From Pedobacter nototheniae (GTDB taxonomy: Bacteria; Bacteroidota; Bacteroidia; Sphingobacteriales; Sphingobacteriaceae): a DNA stretch of 64,000 nucleotides. The position numbers and the translations under genes were made by a program. The stretch's first letter is position 1, and the number at the start of each line of letters is the position of its first letter. Where the stretch lies: positions 26,856-90,855 of the forward strand of contig NZ_RQRS01000016.1 in assembly GCF_004335085.1 (NCBI RefSeq), read 5' to 3'. Shown piece after piece: positions 55,322 to 64,000 of the stretch. The notes below the pieces were generated by a model, which had not been told where the DNA came from, ran no database searches, and saw nothing but the letters and a program-made list of their open reading frames with translations.

Positions 55322-56200
55322 CTACTTTACGAGTTTGTAATTCCGGTATTCAAATAAACGGATACCCGTTAAATCTTCAATTTTTTGCAAAAGTTTTCTG
55401 CGGAAATTCATTTTAGATGGAAGCTTGGTAAGATCCTGATCAAATTTCCAGTTTGCAGCTTCAATTCTAGTGTGCATTACTTTTGGATGCGTTCCTTTAA
55501 AATGAACCAAGCGATCTGCATTATGCATATCAAAAGTGTTTTGCACAGGGTAATTTTCCTCAATCCACTCTTCGGTTTGATAAAACTGGTTAAAGTTTCT
55601 AACCTTTCCCTGTAAGCCTTTTGGTGGTTTTACCCAGCCATAATGGTAAATGTAAGCATCAATAAGTTTAACATTTAATTTTCTGTCGTTAATTCTAAAC
55701 CCTTGTGCGTCCCTATAAGAATGTATGCCAGGTAAATTTTTTAAAATGCGAACTTCCCTTCTATACCACCTTCTCGATTCGGCAAGGTAATCATATGAGG
55801 CATAAAAATGTTTGTACTTAAGTAGCAACGCTTCAACCTTATCATCGTTCAAGGTATCTTCCATTTCCTTTCTAATCAAAGGAAGATAATCTTCGTGTAT
55901 TGCTTCATCACCCTGAATATAAATCATCCAGTCGGTATCTTTAGAAATTTGGGCAAGTGCCTTATTAGTTTCATCCGCAAAAACTCTTCCGCCTTCGCGG
56001 ATACTGTCATCCCAAATGGTTTCTATAATTCTAATCTTTTTAGGATCGATACTTTTAACCAATTCCGCAGTTTCATCCGAAGAATTTCCTAGCGCAATCA
56101 CAAAGTCATCACATAAAGGTAAAACAGAAAGAATAGCCTCTTTAGCGGGATAATCGTTTGCTATTGCGTTTCTTAAAAAGGTAAATCCTGTAACTTTCAT
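55322..56200 (-). CDS. GT2-type glycosyltransferase, atypical
   Basis: Protein of 292 residues beginning MKVTGFTFLRNAIANDYPAKEAI, with LGNSSDETAELV and WMIYIQGDEAIHEDY; the QGDE segment stands where GT2 enzymes have DxD. IYHYGWVKPPKG is a further conserved segment of this subgroup. It is probably a glycosyltransferase, but metal binding must differ from the classical members. First gene of the pair with the GT2 gene at 54335. Confidence 0.75.
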   Translation of the reverse strand: MKVTGFTFLRNAIANDYPAKEAILSVLPLCDDFVIALGNSSDETAELVKSIDPKKIRIIETIWDDSIREGGRVFADETNKALAQISKDTDWMIYIQGDEAIHEDYLPLIRKEMEDTLNDDKVEALLLKYKHFYASYDYLAESRRWYRREVRILKNLPGIHSYRDAQGFRINDRKLNVKLIDAYIYHYGWVKPPKGLQGKVRNFNQFYQTEEWIEENYPVQNTFDMHNADRLVHFKGTHPKVMHTRIEAANWKFDQDLTKLPSKMNFRRKLLQKIEDLTGIRLFEYRNYKLVK

Positions 56201-56269
56201 TCAGACTTTATGTTTATTATTACTTTGTGCCTTATATTTTTGTTTATTTGCACAAAGATAGTTTTATTG

Positions 56270-57169
56270 ATGAATACCCACCTATCCGTTTTAAGCGAAA
56301 TTAGCAAAGGCAATTATAAAGTTTTGGCCAGGACTTTAACTTTGGTGGAGAATGATATTAAGCCTGCCGATTTAATATTGAGAGATCTGGATGGTAAAAA
56401 TACAGTTCCGGTAATTGGCATAACAGGTCCTCCGGGAGCAGGCAAAAGTACACTTGTTAATGCTATAACCAATTATTTTGTCTCTTCAGGTAAAAGAATA
56501 GCGATACTTGCTATTGATCCAACATCGCCATTTAATTTTGGTTCCTTACTTGGAGATCGCATACGAATGGCAAGCCAATTTAATAATCCTAATGTTTTTA
56601 TTAGATCGCTCGCCACTCGAGGCGCATTAGGCGGTATTTCTGCCAAAACCATTGAAATGGTTGATGTTTTGAAAGCTGCAGATTTTGATTTAATTCTGAT
56701 TGAAACCGTAGGTGTGGGGCAATCTGAAGTGGAAATTGCTGGCCTGGCGGATAAAACCATTATTGTTTTAGTACCAGAATCTGGCGATGAAGTCCAAAAC
56801 ATTAAATCGGGCTTAATGGAAATTGCCGATTGCTTTGTAATTAATAAAGCGGATAGAGCGGGAGCCGACACATTTGCAAATAATCTCAAAAAAATTGTTC
56901 ACCAAGGCTTGAAAACTGTCCCTGTTTTAAAAACAACGGCAGATAAAAATATTGGAGTAGAAGAATTATGCAAGTGGATTATCGCTAATCCTGCAGATAG
57001 TCCAAATGATAAAAAAGAGTTTTTACTTGCAGAAAAAGCTTGGAAAATCATTCAACATTATAAAATGCAACATATAGATAAAAAAAAGCTTCGCGAAAAA
57101 ATTCACGAAGCTTTAGCTGAAAAGGATTTCAATATTTATCGCTTTGCGGATAAATTTAAGAATTCATAA
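56270..57169 (+). CDS. meaB: Methylmalonyl-CoA mutase-associated GTPase MeaB
   Basis: Protein of 299 residues from the ATG at 56270 (MNTHLSVLSEISKGNYKVLA). The longer frame from 56210 adds a hydrophobic stretch not found in the family. The P-loop is GITGPPGAGKST (50-61); FGSLLGDRIRMA, SLATRGALGG and ETVGVGQSEVE are the family switch and base segments, and NKAD binds guanine. It loads and protects the B12 cofactor of methylmalonyl-CoA mutase. The mutase genes are not in the window. Its 3' end overlaps the convergent pepP by 14 bp. Confidence 0.95.
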   Translation: MNTHLSVLSEISKGNYKVLARTLTLVENDIKPADLILRDLDGKNTVPVIGITGPPGAGKSTLVNAITNYFVSSGKRIAILAIDPTSPFNFGSLLGDRIRMASQFNNPNVFIRSLATRGALGGISAKTIEMVDVLKAADFDLILIETVGVGQSEVEIAGLADKTIIVLVPESGDEVQNIKSGLMEIADCFVINKADRAGADTFANNLKKIVHQGLKTVPVLKTTADKNIGVEELCKWIIANPADSPNDKKEFLLAEKAWKIIQHYKMQHIDKKKLREKIHEALAEKDFNIYRFADKFKNS

Positions 57170-58445
57170 TGCTTTCAATTTCCTCTGCTTCAACAGGAAT
57201 ATCTGCCATTAAATCTATATTACCATTAGCGGTAATTAGAATGTTGTTTTCCAATCTAATACCAAGCCCTTCCTCAGGGATATAAATTCCAGGCTCAACT
57301 GTTAAAATATTTCCTACAGCAAAAGGAGTATATCTACCAGCAAAATCATGTACATCTATACCTAAATGATGAGAAGTGCCATGCATGAAATATTTTTTAT
57401 AAGCCGGATAAGATGCACTTTGCTTTTTAACATCTTCAGTAGATAGCAAACCAAGTTTAATCAATTGTTCTGTCATTAACTCGCCCACCTGTTCGTGGTA
57501 AGTGTTCCAAACGGTATTGGCTACTAACAATTTTGTTGCTTCCTTCATTACATGCAACACAGAGTTATATACATCTTTCTGTCTGGCAGTAAAACGACCG
57601 TTAACAGGAATTGACCTACTCATATCTGCATTATAGTTTGCATATTCTGCACCAAAATCAAACAGAATTACATCGCCATTCTTGCATTCTTGATTGTTAT
57701 CATTATAATGGAGGATGTTGGCATTGTGGCCAGATGCAATAATTGGAGTGTAAGCATGGCCTGTTCCACCTTGACGAATAAACTCATGGATTATTTCAGC
57801 CTCAATTTCATACTCTTTAACGCCTGGTTTAGTAAATTTTAACACCTTTATAAAAGCATCTCTGGTTATTGCGCAGGCTTTTTTCGTTAAATCAATTTCT
57901 ACATTTGATTTAATAGCCCTTAATTTACGCATAATTGGAGCCGAACGTTCATAATGATGCAAAGGGTATTTCGAACGCATTTGATCTATAAAACGAATAT
58001 CTCTATAAGGAACCGTGTGCGCATATCTATCGTTCTCATTTGTGTTTAGATAAATGTTATCCGCATAATGAACTATACTATGTAAAATGTTGTCGAAATC
58101 TTCTAACCAATAGATTGCTTCAATGCCCGAAGCAGCCTTTGCCTGCTCTTTTGTATACTTGTAGCCTTCCCAAACTTTAATGTGATCATTCGTCTGTCTT
58201 AAAAACAGGACTTCTCTGTATAATGGATTAGGACAATCAGGATAAAGGAGTAAAATGGATTGTTCCTGATCGATCCCAGATAAATAAAATAAATCTGGAT
58301 TTTGCTTAAATATAAAGTTTTGATCGCCACTTCTTGGAAATTCGTCACTAGACTGAAATAGAGCCAAAGAGTTGTTTTTTAGTTCTTTAATATAGTTTTT
58401 TCGGTTTAAAATGAAGAGCGACTGATCAATTTTAGGATATTTCAT
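57156..58445 (-). CDS. pepP: Xaa-Pro aminopeptidase (aminopeptidase P)
   Basis: Protein of 429 residues. An N-terminal creatinase-like domain (1-175) is followed by the pita-bread M24 domain with the metal ligands: ILFDFGAEYANYNADMSRS (two Asp), HGTSHHLGIDVHD (His), VEPGIYIP (Glu) and GIRLENN (Glu). It removes an N-terminal residue next to proline, probably in the cytosol as no signal peptide is seen. Overlaps meaB tail to tail by 14 bp. Confidence 0.95.
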   Translation of the reverse strand: MKYPKIDQSLFILNRKNYIKELKNNSLALFQSSDEFPRSGDQNFIFKQNPDLFYLSGIDQEQSILLLYPDCPNPLYREVLFLRQTNDHIKVWEGYKYTKEQAKAASGIEAIYWLEDFDNILHSIVHYADNIYLNTNENDRYAHTVPYRDIRFIDQMRSKYPLHHYERSAPIMRKLRAIKSNVEIDLTKKACAITRDAFIKVLKFTKPGVKEYEIEAEIIHEFIRQGGTGHAYTPIIASGHNANILHYNDNNQECKNGDVILFDFGAEYANYNADMSRSIPVNGRFTARQKDVYNSVLHVMKEATKLLVANTVWNTYHEQVGELMTEQLIKLGLLSTEDVKKQSASYPAYKKYFMHGTSHHLGIDVHDFAGRYTPFAVGNILTVEPGIYIPEEGLGIRLENNILITANGNIDLMADIPVEAEEIESIMNS

Positions 58446-58531
58446 AAATGTTATATATTAAACTGGGTGATGGTCAAATGTAAGAAAATGATTAAATAAG
58501 ACGAAGTTTGGAACGGAGTTTGTATAAAAGT

Positions 58532-58560
58532 TTGAAAATTTAAAATTTTGATTAATTTTG
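58532..58560 (+). promoter_or_regulatory. Promoter of the OmpA-family gene
   Basis: TTG at 58532-58534, 18 nt, then TAATTTTG at 58553-58560; the leader of about 50 nt is A-rich before the ATG, as in strongly expressed Bacteroidota genes. Confidence 0.75.
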
Positions 58561-58617
58561 CAGTTACTGAAAAATTAATCAATTAAATTGTTTAACCCTT
58601 AAAAAAGAAAAAAGATT

Positions 58618-59979
58618 ATGAATTATTCTACTTTAAAGAAAAGTCTTGCTCTTTCTTTAGTGGCATTAACAGGAGTAGCTTCTCTTGCTGTCGCTCAGGA
58701 AACCCCGGCAACGACTTCTTCAACCAAGGTATTTGGTGGAAGAGGACAGTACAGAACTTGGTCAATTGGTGTTAATGGTGGCGTTTTAGCCCCTGTTCTT
58801 GCTATTGGCGGTTCTAATGATTTCAACAAATGGGATGTTAACTTAGGTTACGGTTTAAATATCCGTAAACAATTAGGTCACTCATTCGCTTTAGAATTGA
58901 ATGGTTTACGTGGTAAAGTATCTGGATCTAACGATGCAACTGTTGGTGCTGTTCCAGCAGGTTCTCCAAAAGAATTCGAAACTCAATTACAATATGCTGT
59001 AGATTTACGTGGTGTTGTTAATGTTGGTTCTATCGATTTCTTACGTCGTGAGAATTCAGTAGGTTTCTTCTTAACTGCCGGTGGTGGTTATTTAGCTTAT
59101 GCTCCAAAAGTAACAGCTGCTAATGGTACTGTAACTGATTGGAAAGGTAATGCTACTGGTCCTGCAGGTGATAAACACGATGCTAAAGATTACGTAAAAG
59201 GTTTTTATATTCCAGTTGGTGCTGGTGTTAAATTCAAAGTTTCTGAGCGTGTTAACTTTAACTTAGGTTACACTATGAACTTTGTTGATGCTGATAACTT
59301 TGATGGAGTTTATGCAAAAGGTACTACTAAAGATCACTTCTCTTACGGTTATGCTGGTTTAGAGTTTTCTTTAGGTTCTTCTGCGAAACCAAGCTTAGAG
59401 TGGTCTAACCCATTAGCTACTATGTACGATGAGTTAAAAGATCCTAGCTTACGTCAAGAAGTTGAAGCATTGAAAAACCGTGTTTCTGCTGTTGAAAAAT
59501 CTGTTGAAGATTTGAAAAAAGATACTGACGGTGACGGTGTTGCTGATCAATTCGATAAATGCCCAGGAACTCCTGCAGGTACTGCTGTTGACGGTTCAGG
59601 TTGCCCACTTCCTAAAGTAGCTCCTGCTACTGAAGTTGCTACTTCAAACGTTACTGGTTTCGAAAAAATCGGTTTTGATTTCAACTCATCAGTATTAAAA
59701 ACTGAATCTTATCCAACTTTAGATAAATTATCTTCAGTGTTACGTGAAAACGGTGGTAAAGTAACTGTTAACGGTTACGCTTCAAGCGAAGGTACTGCTG
59801 CATATAACTTGAAATTATCTAAAGACAGAGCAAATTCTGTTAAAACTTACTTAGTAAACTCTGGCGTTTCAGCTAGTCAAGTTGCTACTAAAGGTTTTGG
59901 TGAAGCTAATCCAATTGCTTCTAACGATACTGAAGAAGGTCGTATCCAAAATCGTCGTGTTGAAACTGCTAGAAACTAG
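58618..59979 (+). CDS. OmpA-family outer-membrane protein
   Basis: Protein of 453 residues with a signal peptide ending SLAVAQ. An N-terminal beta-barrel (about 40-265) is followed by a short coiled coil (LRQEVEALKNRVSAVEKSVEDL), a thrombospondin-3-type calcium-binding repeat (DTDGDGVADQFDKCPGTPAG), and an OmpA C-terminal peptidoglycan-binding domain (VNGYASSEGTAAYNLKLSKDRA, NRRVE). It links outer membrane and cell wall. Codon choice is uniform (many GGT, GTT, CGT, TTA), suggesting high expression. It has its own promoter and terminator. Confidence 0.95.
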   Translation: MNYSTLKKSLALSLVALTGVASLAVAQETPATTSSTKVFGGRGQYRTWSIGVNGGVLAPVLAIGGSNDFNKWDVNLGYGLNIRKQLGHSFALELNGLRGKVSGSNDATVGAVPAGSPKEFETQLQYAVDLRGVVNVGSIDFLRRENSVGFFLTAGGGYLAYAPKVTAANGTVTDWKGNATGPAGDKHDAKDYVKGFYIPVGAGVKFKVSERVNFNLGYTMNFVDADNFDGVYAKGTTKDHFSYGYAGLEFSLGSSAKPSLEWSNPLATMYDELKDPSLRQEVEALKNRVSAVEKSVEDLKKDTDGDGVADQFDKCPGTPAGTAVDGSGCPLPKVAPATEVATSNVTGFEKIGFDFNSSVLKTESYPTLDKLSSVLRENGGKVTVNGYASSEGTAAYNLKLSKDRANSVKTYLVNSGVSASQVATKGFGEANPIASNDTEEGRIQNRRVETARN

Positions 59980-60002
59980 TATTTTCTCACTTAAAATTTT
60001 GA

Positions 60003-60036
60003 AAGAGTCCCGGTTATTGGCCGGGACTTTTTTTAT
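60003..60036 (+). terminator. Terminator of the OmpA-family gene
   Basis: AGTCCCGG and CCGGGACT flank a short loop, followed by a run of T. Confidence 0.93.
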
Positions 60037-60080
60037 GCCTTTTAATTTTCTGTATAAACCTTTTTATCTAAGTTTGTATT

Positions 60081-60221
60081 ATGTACTTCTTCAGAAAAAA
60101 AGATCCAAATCGACCAAATAATATCAATATTAAGATTATGCATATTATTAATGCTTTGGCTATCTCAATCTTTTTAATAGGTATTATTTATAAGCTTATT
60201 CAATGGCTTTCTAAATCATAA
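60081..60221 (+). CDS. Small single-span membrane protein, 46 aa
   Basis: ATG at 60081 to TAA at 60221 encodes 46 residues: a charged N-terminus (MYFFRKKDPNRPNNINIK) and one membrane helix (about 21-41, ALAISIFLIGIIYKLI). It lies in the 258-bp gap between ompA and ridA, 16 bp before ridA, so it may be co-transcribed with it. I believe similar short proteins occur in other Bacteroidota, possibly as DUF6728, but I am not sure of the name. Function unknown. Confidence 0.6.
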   Translation: MYFFRKKDPNRPNNINIKIMHIINALAISIFLIGIIYKLIQWLSKS

Positions 60222-60237
60222 TTTCACATTTCTTTTT

Positions 60238-60618
60238 ATGAAACAAATCATCAAAACTTCTAATGCGCCTGCGCCAATTGGACCTTATAATCAAGCTGTA
60301 ATGGCGGGTAATTTTTTATTTGTTTCCGGACAAATTGCTATTAACCCAGAGAGTGGCGAATTAAATCTGGTTAATATAGAAGAAGAAACCCATCAGGTAA
60401 TGCGCAACCTTAAAGCGGTACTATTAGAAGCTGGCTTAGATTTTGAAAATGTAGTAAAAACAACCATTTTTTTAAGTGATATGGGAACTTTTGCACAGGT
60501 AAACGACGTGTATGGTCAGTATTTTACAGATAATTTTCCTGCTCGCGAAACTGTACAAGTATCTGTACTACCTAAAAATGTTAATGTAGAAATTTCTGTA
60601 ATTGCCGTTAAAGGATAG
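60238..60618 (+). CDS. ridA: RidA-family enamine/imine deaminase
   Basis: Protein of 126 residues with the RidA pattern: APAPIGPYNQAV, FVSGQIAINPESGEL and FPARETVQVSVLPKNVNVEISVIAVKG, including the conserved Arg of PARE. It hydrolyses reactive 2-aminoacrylate from PLP enzymes, in the cytosol. The next gene starts 2 nt after its stop. Confidence 0.95.
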   Translation: MKQIIKTSNAPAPIGPYNQAVMAGNFLFVSGQIAINPESGELNLVNIEEETHQVMRNLKAVLLEAGLDFENVVKTTIFLSDMGTFAQVNDVYGQYFTDNFPARETVQVSVLPKNVNVEISVIAVKG

Positions 60619-60620
60619 TT

Positions 60621-61535
60621 TTGGCTATAGGAAAAGGTAAGTATTTTCTGGCAGGCGTTATTCCTTATATTATTTGGGGTACAATGTCTGTTCCATTGCG
60701 AAATATTAAACATTTTCCTGCTCAGGAGATTCTTTATTACCGGATTCTGGTTTCTGTTTTAATGGTATGGGGCACCATCTTTTTATTTAGAAGGAAAGCC
60801 TTAGCAAATGATTTTAATTATATAAAGACTTTAAGTGTTAAAGAAAAGAGAAAACTATTTCTATTAACACTTCTTGCTGCAATTTTAATTACGGGCAATT
60901 GGTTTACATATATTGTTGCCGTAAATAGTATCAGTTTAAAATCGGCCGCATTTGCTTACATGGTTTGCCCGCTTATAACGGCATTGTGCGGTTTTATTAT
61001 TTTAAAAGAACAGCTTACAAAAACTAAGGCACTAGCAATAGCTATTGCATTAGTAAGCATTGGGCTTTTGGCTACAGGCTCTATTAAAGAAGTTTTATGG
61101 TCTGTAGTGGTTGCATCATTTTATGCTTTATACTTAATTGTGCTTAAGGTAATTAAAAATGTAGATAAGCTTAATTTTCTCGGCATACAGTTAATTGTTT
61201 CTGCCCTGATTATGCTGCCAATGTACTTTTATAATGCAACACCTTTGCCAACCGAAGCATTTTTTTGGGGACATATTTTTTTAATTGCAACTGTTTTTAC
61301 CATTATTCCACTGTTTTTAAATGCTTATGCATTATTAGGCATGCCATCATCAGCCTTAGGGATTTTAATTTATTTAAACCCTATAATTGCTTTTGCTGTT
61401 GCATTTTTCTATTTTGATGAGAAGATTGATACGCACCAAGTGTTTGCTTATTTGCTTTTATTGCTTTCGATATTAATTTTTAATGCGCAATTGATTAAAT
61501 TGTTGTTTACAAGAAACAGTAAAAATTTTGTTTAA
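60621..61535 (+). CDS. RarD/EamA-family drug/metabolite transporter
   Basis: Polytopic protein of 304 residues with ten hydrophobic segments in two EamA halves and a TTG start (60621), 2 nt after ridA. IPYIIWGTMSVPLRNI and WFTYIVAVNSISLKSAAFAYMV resemble RarD proteins, which are permeases of unknown cargo. Its last 8 bases overlap the start of recG (TTG at 61528), so the three genes form one transcript. Confidence 0.85.
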   Translation: MAIGKGKYFLAGVIPYIIWGTMSVPLRNIKHFPAQEILYYRILVSVLMVWGTIFLFRRKALANDFNYIKTLSVKEKRKLFLLTLLAAILITGNWFTYIVAVNSISLKSAAFAYMVCPLITALCGFIILKEQLTKTKALAIAIALVSIGLLATGSIKEVLWSVVVASFYALYLIVLKVIKNVDKLNFLGIQLIVSALIMLPMYFYNATPLPTEAFFWGHIFLIATVFTIIPLFLNAYALLGMPSSALGILIYLNPIIAFAVAFFYFDEKIDTHQVFAYLLLLLSILIFNAQLIKLLFTRNSKNFV

Positions 61536-63633
61536 TTCTCCGTTAGATACACCTATTGAATTTATAAAAGGCGTTGGGCCAACCCGAGCCGATGTAATAA
61601 AGAAAGATCTTAATCTCTTTACTTATGAGGATATGCTTTCTTATTATCCTTTTAGGTATATCGATAGAACGAAGTTTTATAAAATTAATCAGATCAATCC
61701 CGATGCCTCGTACATTCAAATTATTGGGCGGATAATTAGTAAAAAGGTTATTGGTGATAAACGTGCGAAACGCATTGTTGCCGTTTTTAAAGATGAAACC
61801 GGAATTATGGAACTGGTTTGGTTTCAAAGTTTAAAGTGGGTTGATGATCATATCACCGTTGGAACCGCGTATGTGGCATTTGGTAAACCAACCTTATTTA
61901 ACGGTACATTTAGCATTTCCCATCCGGAGATGGAACTATACCAAAAAAATGCCGTTGGCAGAGGGAATCAAACTTTGCAGCCTGTTTATAATTCCACCGA
62001 AAAACTGAAAAAGTTTAATCTTGATTCAAAAGGAATACAACGGTTAATTGCAGGTTTGTTAGATCAGGTTGTACAGCAAGTACCCGAAACTTTGCCCCAA
62101 TATATTTTGGATAAGTATCAACTGCCAGATAAACGCGTTGCCTTACTTAATATTCATTTCCCTAAAAACCAGAAAGACCTTAGCGCCGCAGAAAGGAGAT
62201 TAAAGTTTGAAGAACTGTTTTTTATCCAACTACAACTTTTACATAGCAAACAGTTAAAGGCCCTAAAATTTAAAGGGGTTACTTTTGAAATTGTTGGCGA
62301 AAAGGTTAACCGTTTTTATAAAGAGTTTTTACCTTTCGAATTAACCAATGCACAGAAACGAGTGGTTAAGGAAATCAGGATTGATACCCAGCGTGGCATC
62401 CAAATGAATAGACTTGTGCAGGGCGATGTAGGAAGCGGAAAAACGGCGGTTGCGTTAATGAGTATGCTTTTGGCAAATGATAACGGATATCAGGCTTGTA
62501 TGATGGCGCCTACCGAAATTTTGGCCCGTCAGCATTATGCTTCTATAACCGAATTGGTGACAGATGATTTGGTTAAAGTTGCCATATTAACTGGAAATAC
62601 AAAAAAGAAAGAAAGAACACTCCTGCATCAGCAACTTGAAAACGGAGAGATTGATATACTAATTGGCACGCATGCCTTAATTGAAGATAAGGTAAAGTTT
62701 AAAAAATTAGGTTTGGTTGTTATTGATGAACAACATCGTTTCGGTGTTGAACAAAGAGCCAAGCTTTGGCGTAAAAGCATTATTCCGCCGCATATTCTTG
62801 TAATGACGGCTACACCAATTCCTAGAACATTGGCCATGACGCTTTACGGTGATTTGGATGTATCGGTAATTGATGAATTGCCTGCAGGAAGAAAGCCCAT
62901 TGAAACGAGACATCTTTTTGAAAGCCAGCGCATGCGTATGTTTGGCTTTATGAAACAGGAAATTGCAAAAGGCAGACAGGTTTACGTGGTTTACCCTTTG
63001 ATTAAAGAAAGTGAAAAGCTTGATTTGCTGCATCTAGAAGCGGGTATTGAGCAGTTGAGTTATCAATTTCCCCGCCCTGATTATCAAATGAGCATTGTAC
63101 ATGGACAAATGCCAAATGCCGATAAGCAGTTTGAAATGCAACAGTTTATTGATGGGAAAAGTCAGATTATGGTTGCCACAACTGTGATTGAAGTTGGTGT
63201 AAATGTGCCAAATGCTTCGGTCATGGTCATTGAAAATGCTGAACGTTTCGGCTTATCACAATTGCACCAATTGCGTGGGCGTGTTGGACGTGGGGCTGAG
63301 CAATCTTTCTGTATTTTAATGAGCAGTAATAAATTGAGTAAGGATGGCCGCCTGCGTTTAGAAACGATGGTTAGAACCAATAATGGTTTCGAAATATCGG
63401 AGATTGATTTGCAACTGCGTGGCCCAGGAGATTTAACAGGGACACAGCAAAGTGGGGTTTTAGATTTAAAACTTGCGGATTTGGCAAAAGATCAAATTAT
63501 CCTCTCGGAAGCCAGAAATACTGTTATTGCCATTTTTCAGGAAGATGGAAGATTGGAAAAGCCCGAAAATGCGTTACTCAAAGCCTATTTGCAAAAGCGT
63601 GAGCAAGGTATTTCCTTTGATAAGATTTCTTAA
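61528..63633 (+). CDS. recG: ATP-dependent DNA helicase RecG
   Basis: Protein of 701 residues from a TTG that overlaps the upstream stop, which gives the RecG-like N-terminus MFNSPLDTPIEFIKGVGPTRA. A wedge/OB domain (about 50-170) is followed by helicase motifs: QGDVGSGKT (I), APTEILARQHY (Ia), DEQHRFGVEQRA (II), MTATPIPRTLA (III), then QLRGRVGRG (VI). It rewinds stalled replication forks and processes Holliday junctions. Confidence 0.96.
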   Translation: MFNSPLDTPIEFIKGVGPTRADVIKKDLNLFTYEDMLSYYPFRYIDRTKFYKINQINPDASYIQIIGRIISKKVIGDKRAKRIVAVFKDETGIMELVWFQSLKWVDDHITVGTAYVAFGKPTLFNGTFSISHPEMELYQKNAVGRGNQTLQPVYNSTEKLKKFNLDSKGIQRLIAGLLDQVVQQVPETLPQYILDKYQLPDKRVALLNIHFPKNQKDLSAAERRLKFEELFFIQLQLLHSKQLKALKFKGVTFEIVGEKVNRFYKEFLPFELTNAQKRVVKEIRIDTQRGIQMNRLVQGDVGSGKTAVALMSMLLANDNGYQACMMAPTEILARQHYASITELVTDDLVKVAILTGNTKKKERTLLHQQLENGEIDILIGTHALIEDKVKFKKLGLVVIDEQHRFGVEQRAKLWRKSIIPPHILVMTATPIPRTLAMTLYGDLDVSVIDELPAGRKPIETRHLFESQRMRMFGFMKQEIAKGRQVYVVYPLIKESEKLDLLHLEAGIEQLSYQFPRPDYQMSIVHGQMPNADKQFEMQQFIDGKSQIMVATTVIEVGVNVPNASVMVIENAERFGLSQLHQLRGRVGRGAEQSFCILMSSNKLSKDGRLRLETMVRTNNGFEISEIDLQLRGPGDLTGTQQSGVLDLKLADLAKDQIILSEARNTVIAIFQEDGRLEKPENALLKAYLQKREQGISFDKIS

Positions 63634-64000
63634 TCTTATCAACTAATGTTTTCCGCTGCCGCGGGGGCCTTATTCTTTTTGACAACAAAAAGAACCAAAA
63701 ATTGTCGGCTTGCAATTTTTCTGTTTAAGACAGTGAGTGGGATTAGACTGTGCTACCCGAATAATTGACCATGCCGATTTAGAGCTTAACGAAGAAACAA
63801 TAGTTTGGACTTGTTAGCTGTTTAGGCAATCGCTAAACTAACTTTCAATTAAAATACTATTCTTTCCGATTACGCCCAGGCATAGCAGCATTTCGCAGAA
63901 TAGCTCATTATAATTCTTACACTTACTTTCATTATCCGAATAATCAAAGGAATATGCAGCGAGGGTTGGGATTGTGTTGGGCTAAGCCTCATATTACTGT
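63634..64000. other. Noncoding tail with a repeat-like hairpin
   Basis: No coding frame to the window end. At 63650-63700 the segment TTTTCCGCTGCCGCGGG... is followed by a perfect hairpin TTCTTTTTG-acaa-CAAAAAGAA (63673-63694). A G/C-rich block next to this motif looks like a dispersed intergenic repeat of Bacteroidota; recG termination may also use the hairpin. Nothing else recognised. Confidence 0.4.

Noticed and set aside
56210..56269. Membrane-spanning N-terminal extension of MeaB
   Set aside because: MeaB is cytosolic; the extension is an upstream AT-rich read-through.

Overview
The window is AT-rich chromosomal DNA from a member of the Bacteroidota, most likely a Pedobacter-like Sphingobacteriaceae. 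The evidence is the family content (DUF4270 lipoprotein, DUF4369/TlpA thioredoxin, DUF4920 protein, TonB-plug and outer-membrane barrel proteins, WbsX-like enzyme, 29-residue AURKAIP1/COX24 protein), the near absence of Shine-Dalgarno sites, several TTG starts, and promoters of the Bacteroidota type (TTG, about 18-20 nt, TAnnTTTG). I saw no rRNA, tRNA, CRISPR array, insertion sequence or prophage.

Layout. 1-9.9 kb: end of a TonB-plug protein, a pair of auxiliary enzymes for unsaturated fatty-acid oxidation (enoyl-CoA isomerase and dienoyl-CoA reductase), a 300-bp-period tandem repeat, purD, a TlpA thioredoxin, a degenerate arginase-fold protein, an epimerase, and a SerB phosphatase carrying remnants of SerA. 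9.9-10.8 kb: a gene-free stretch with dispersed repeats. 10.8-17.3 kb: a CLC-F type antiporter preceded by a fluoride riboswitch, a divergent tryptophan 2,3-dioxygenase homologue, ilvE, a dipeptidyl peptidase IV and a DUF4920 protein. 17.6-30.6 kb: housekeeping block with radA, rng, an mS38-like mini-protein, a TPR protein, HU, mutY, ssb, glmS, a DUF4270 lipoprotein, a glycogen-synthase N-domain protein, panC, panD and a UPF0104-type membrane protein. 30.6-36.4 kb: outer-membrane barrel protein, membrane AraC regulator, acyl-CoA dehydrogenase, holin-like membrane protein and a lipoprotein. 36.5-41.3 kb: rimP-nusA-infB. 41.5-56.2 kb: a surface-glycan locus (GT87-like, heptose kinase and isomerase, acyltransferase, GT2 and GT4 enzymes, WbsX, MsbA-like ABC exporter) with an internally duplicated divergent GT2/GT4 module. 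56.3-63.6 kb: meaB, pepP, ompA-family porin, a small membrane protein, ridA, rarD-like transporter, recG.

The genes work together in several sets. The isomerase and dienoyl reductase, with acyl-CoA dehydrogenase and MeaB elsewhere in the window, serve lipid and propionate catabolism. The glycan locus probably builds and exports a heptose-containing lipid-linked glycan. The fluoride riboswitch with CLC-F is a self-contained fluoride-resistance unit.

Most of the window is ordinary core genome. The least ordinary items are the SerB-SerA remnant fusion lacking the NAD-binding domain, three metabolic enzymes whose key residues are replaced or missing (arginase-like, dioxygenase-like, glycogen-synthase-like), the fluoride riboswitch, the intergenic repeat family with a covarying hairpin, and the duplicated glycosyltransferase module. 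All calls come from reading the sequence; no database search was run.
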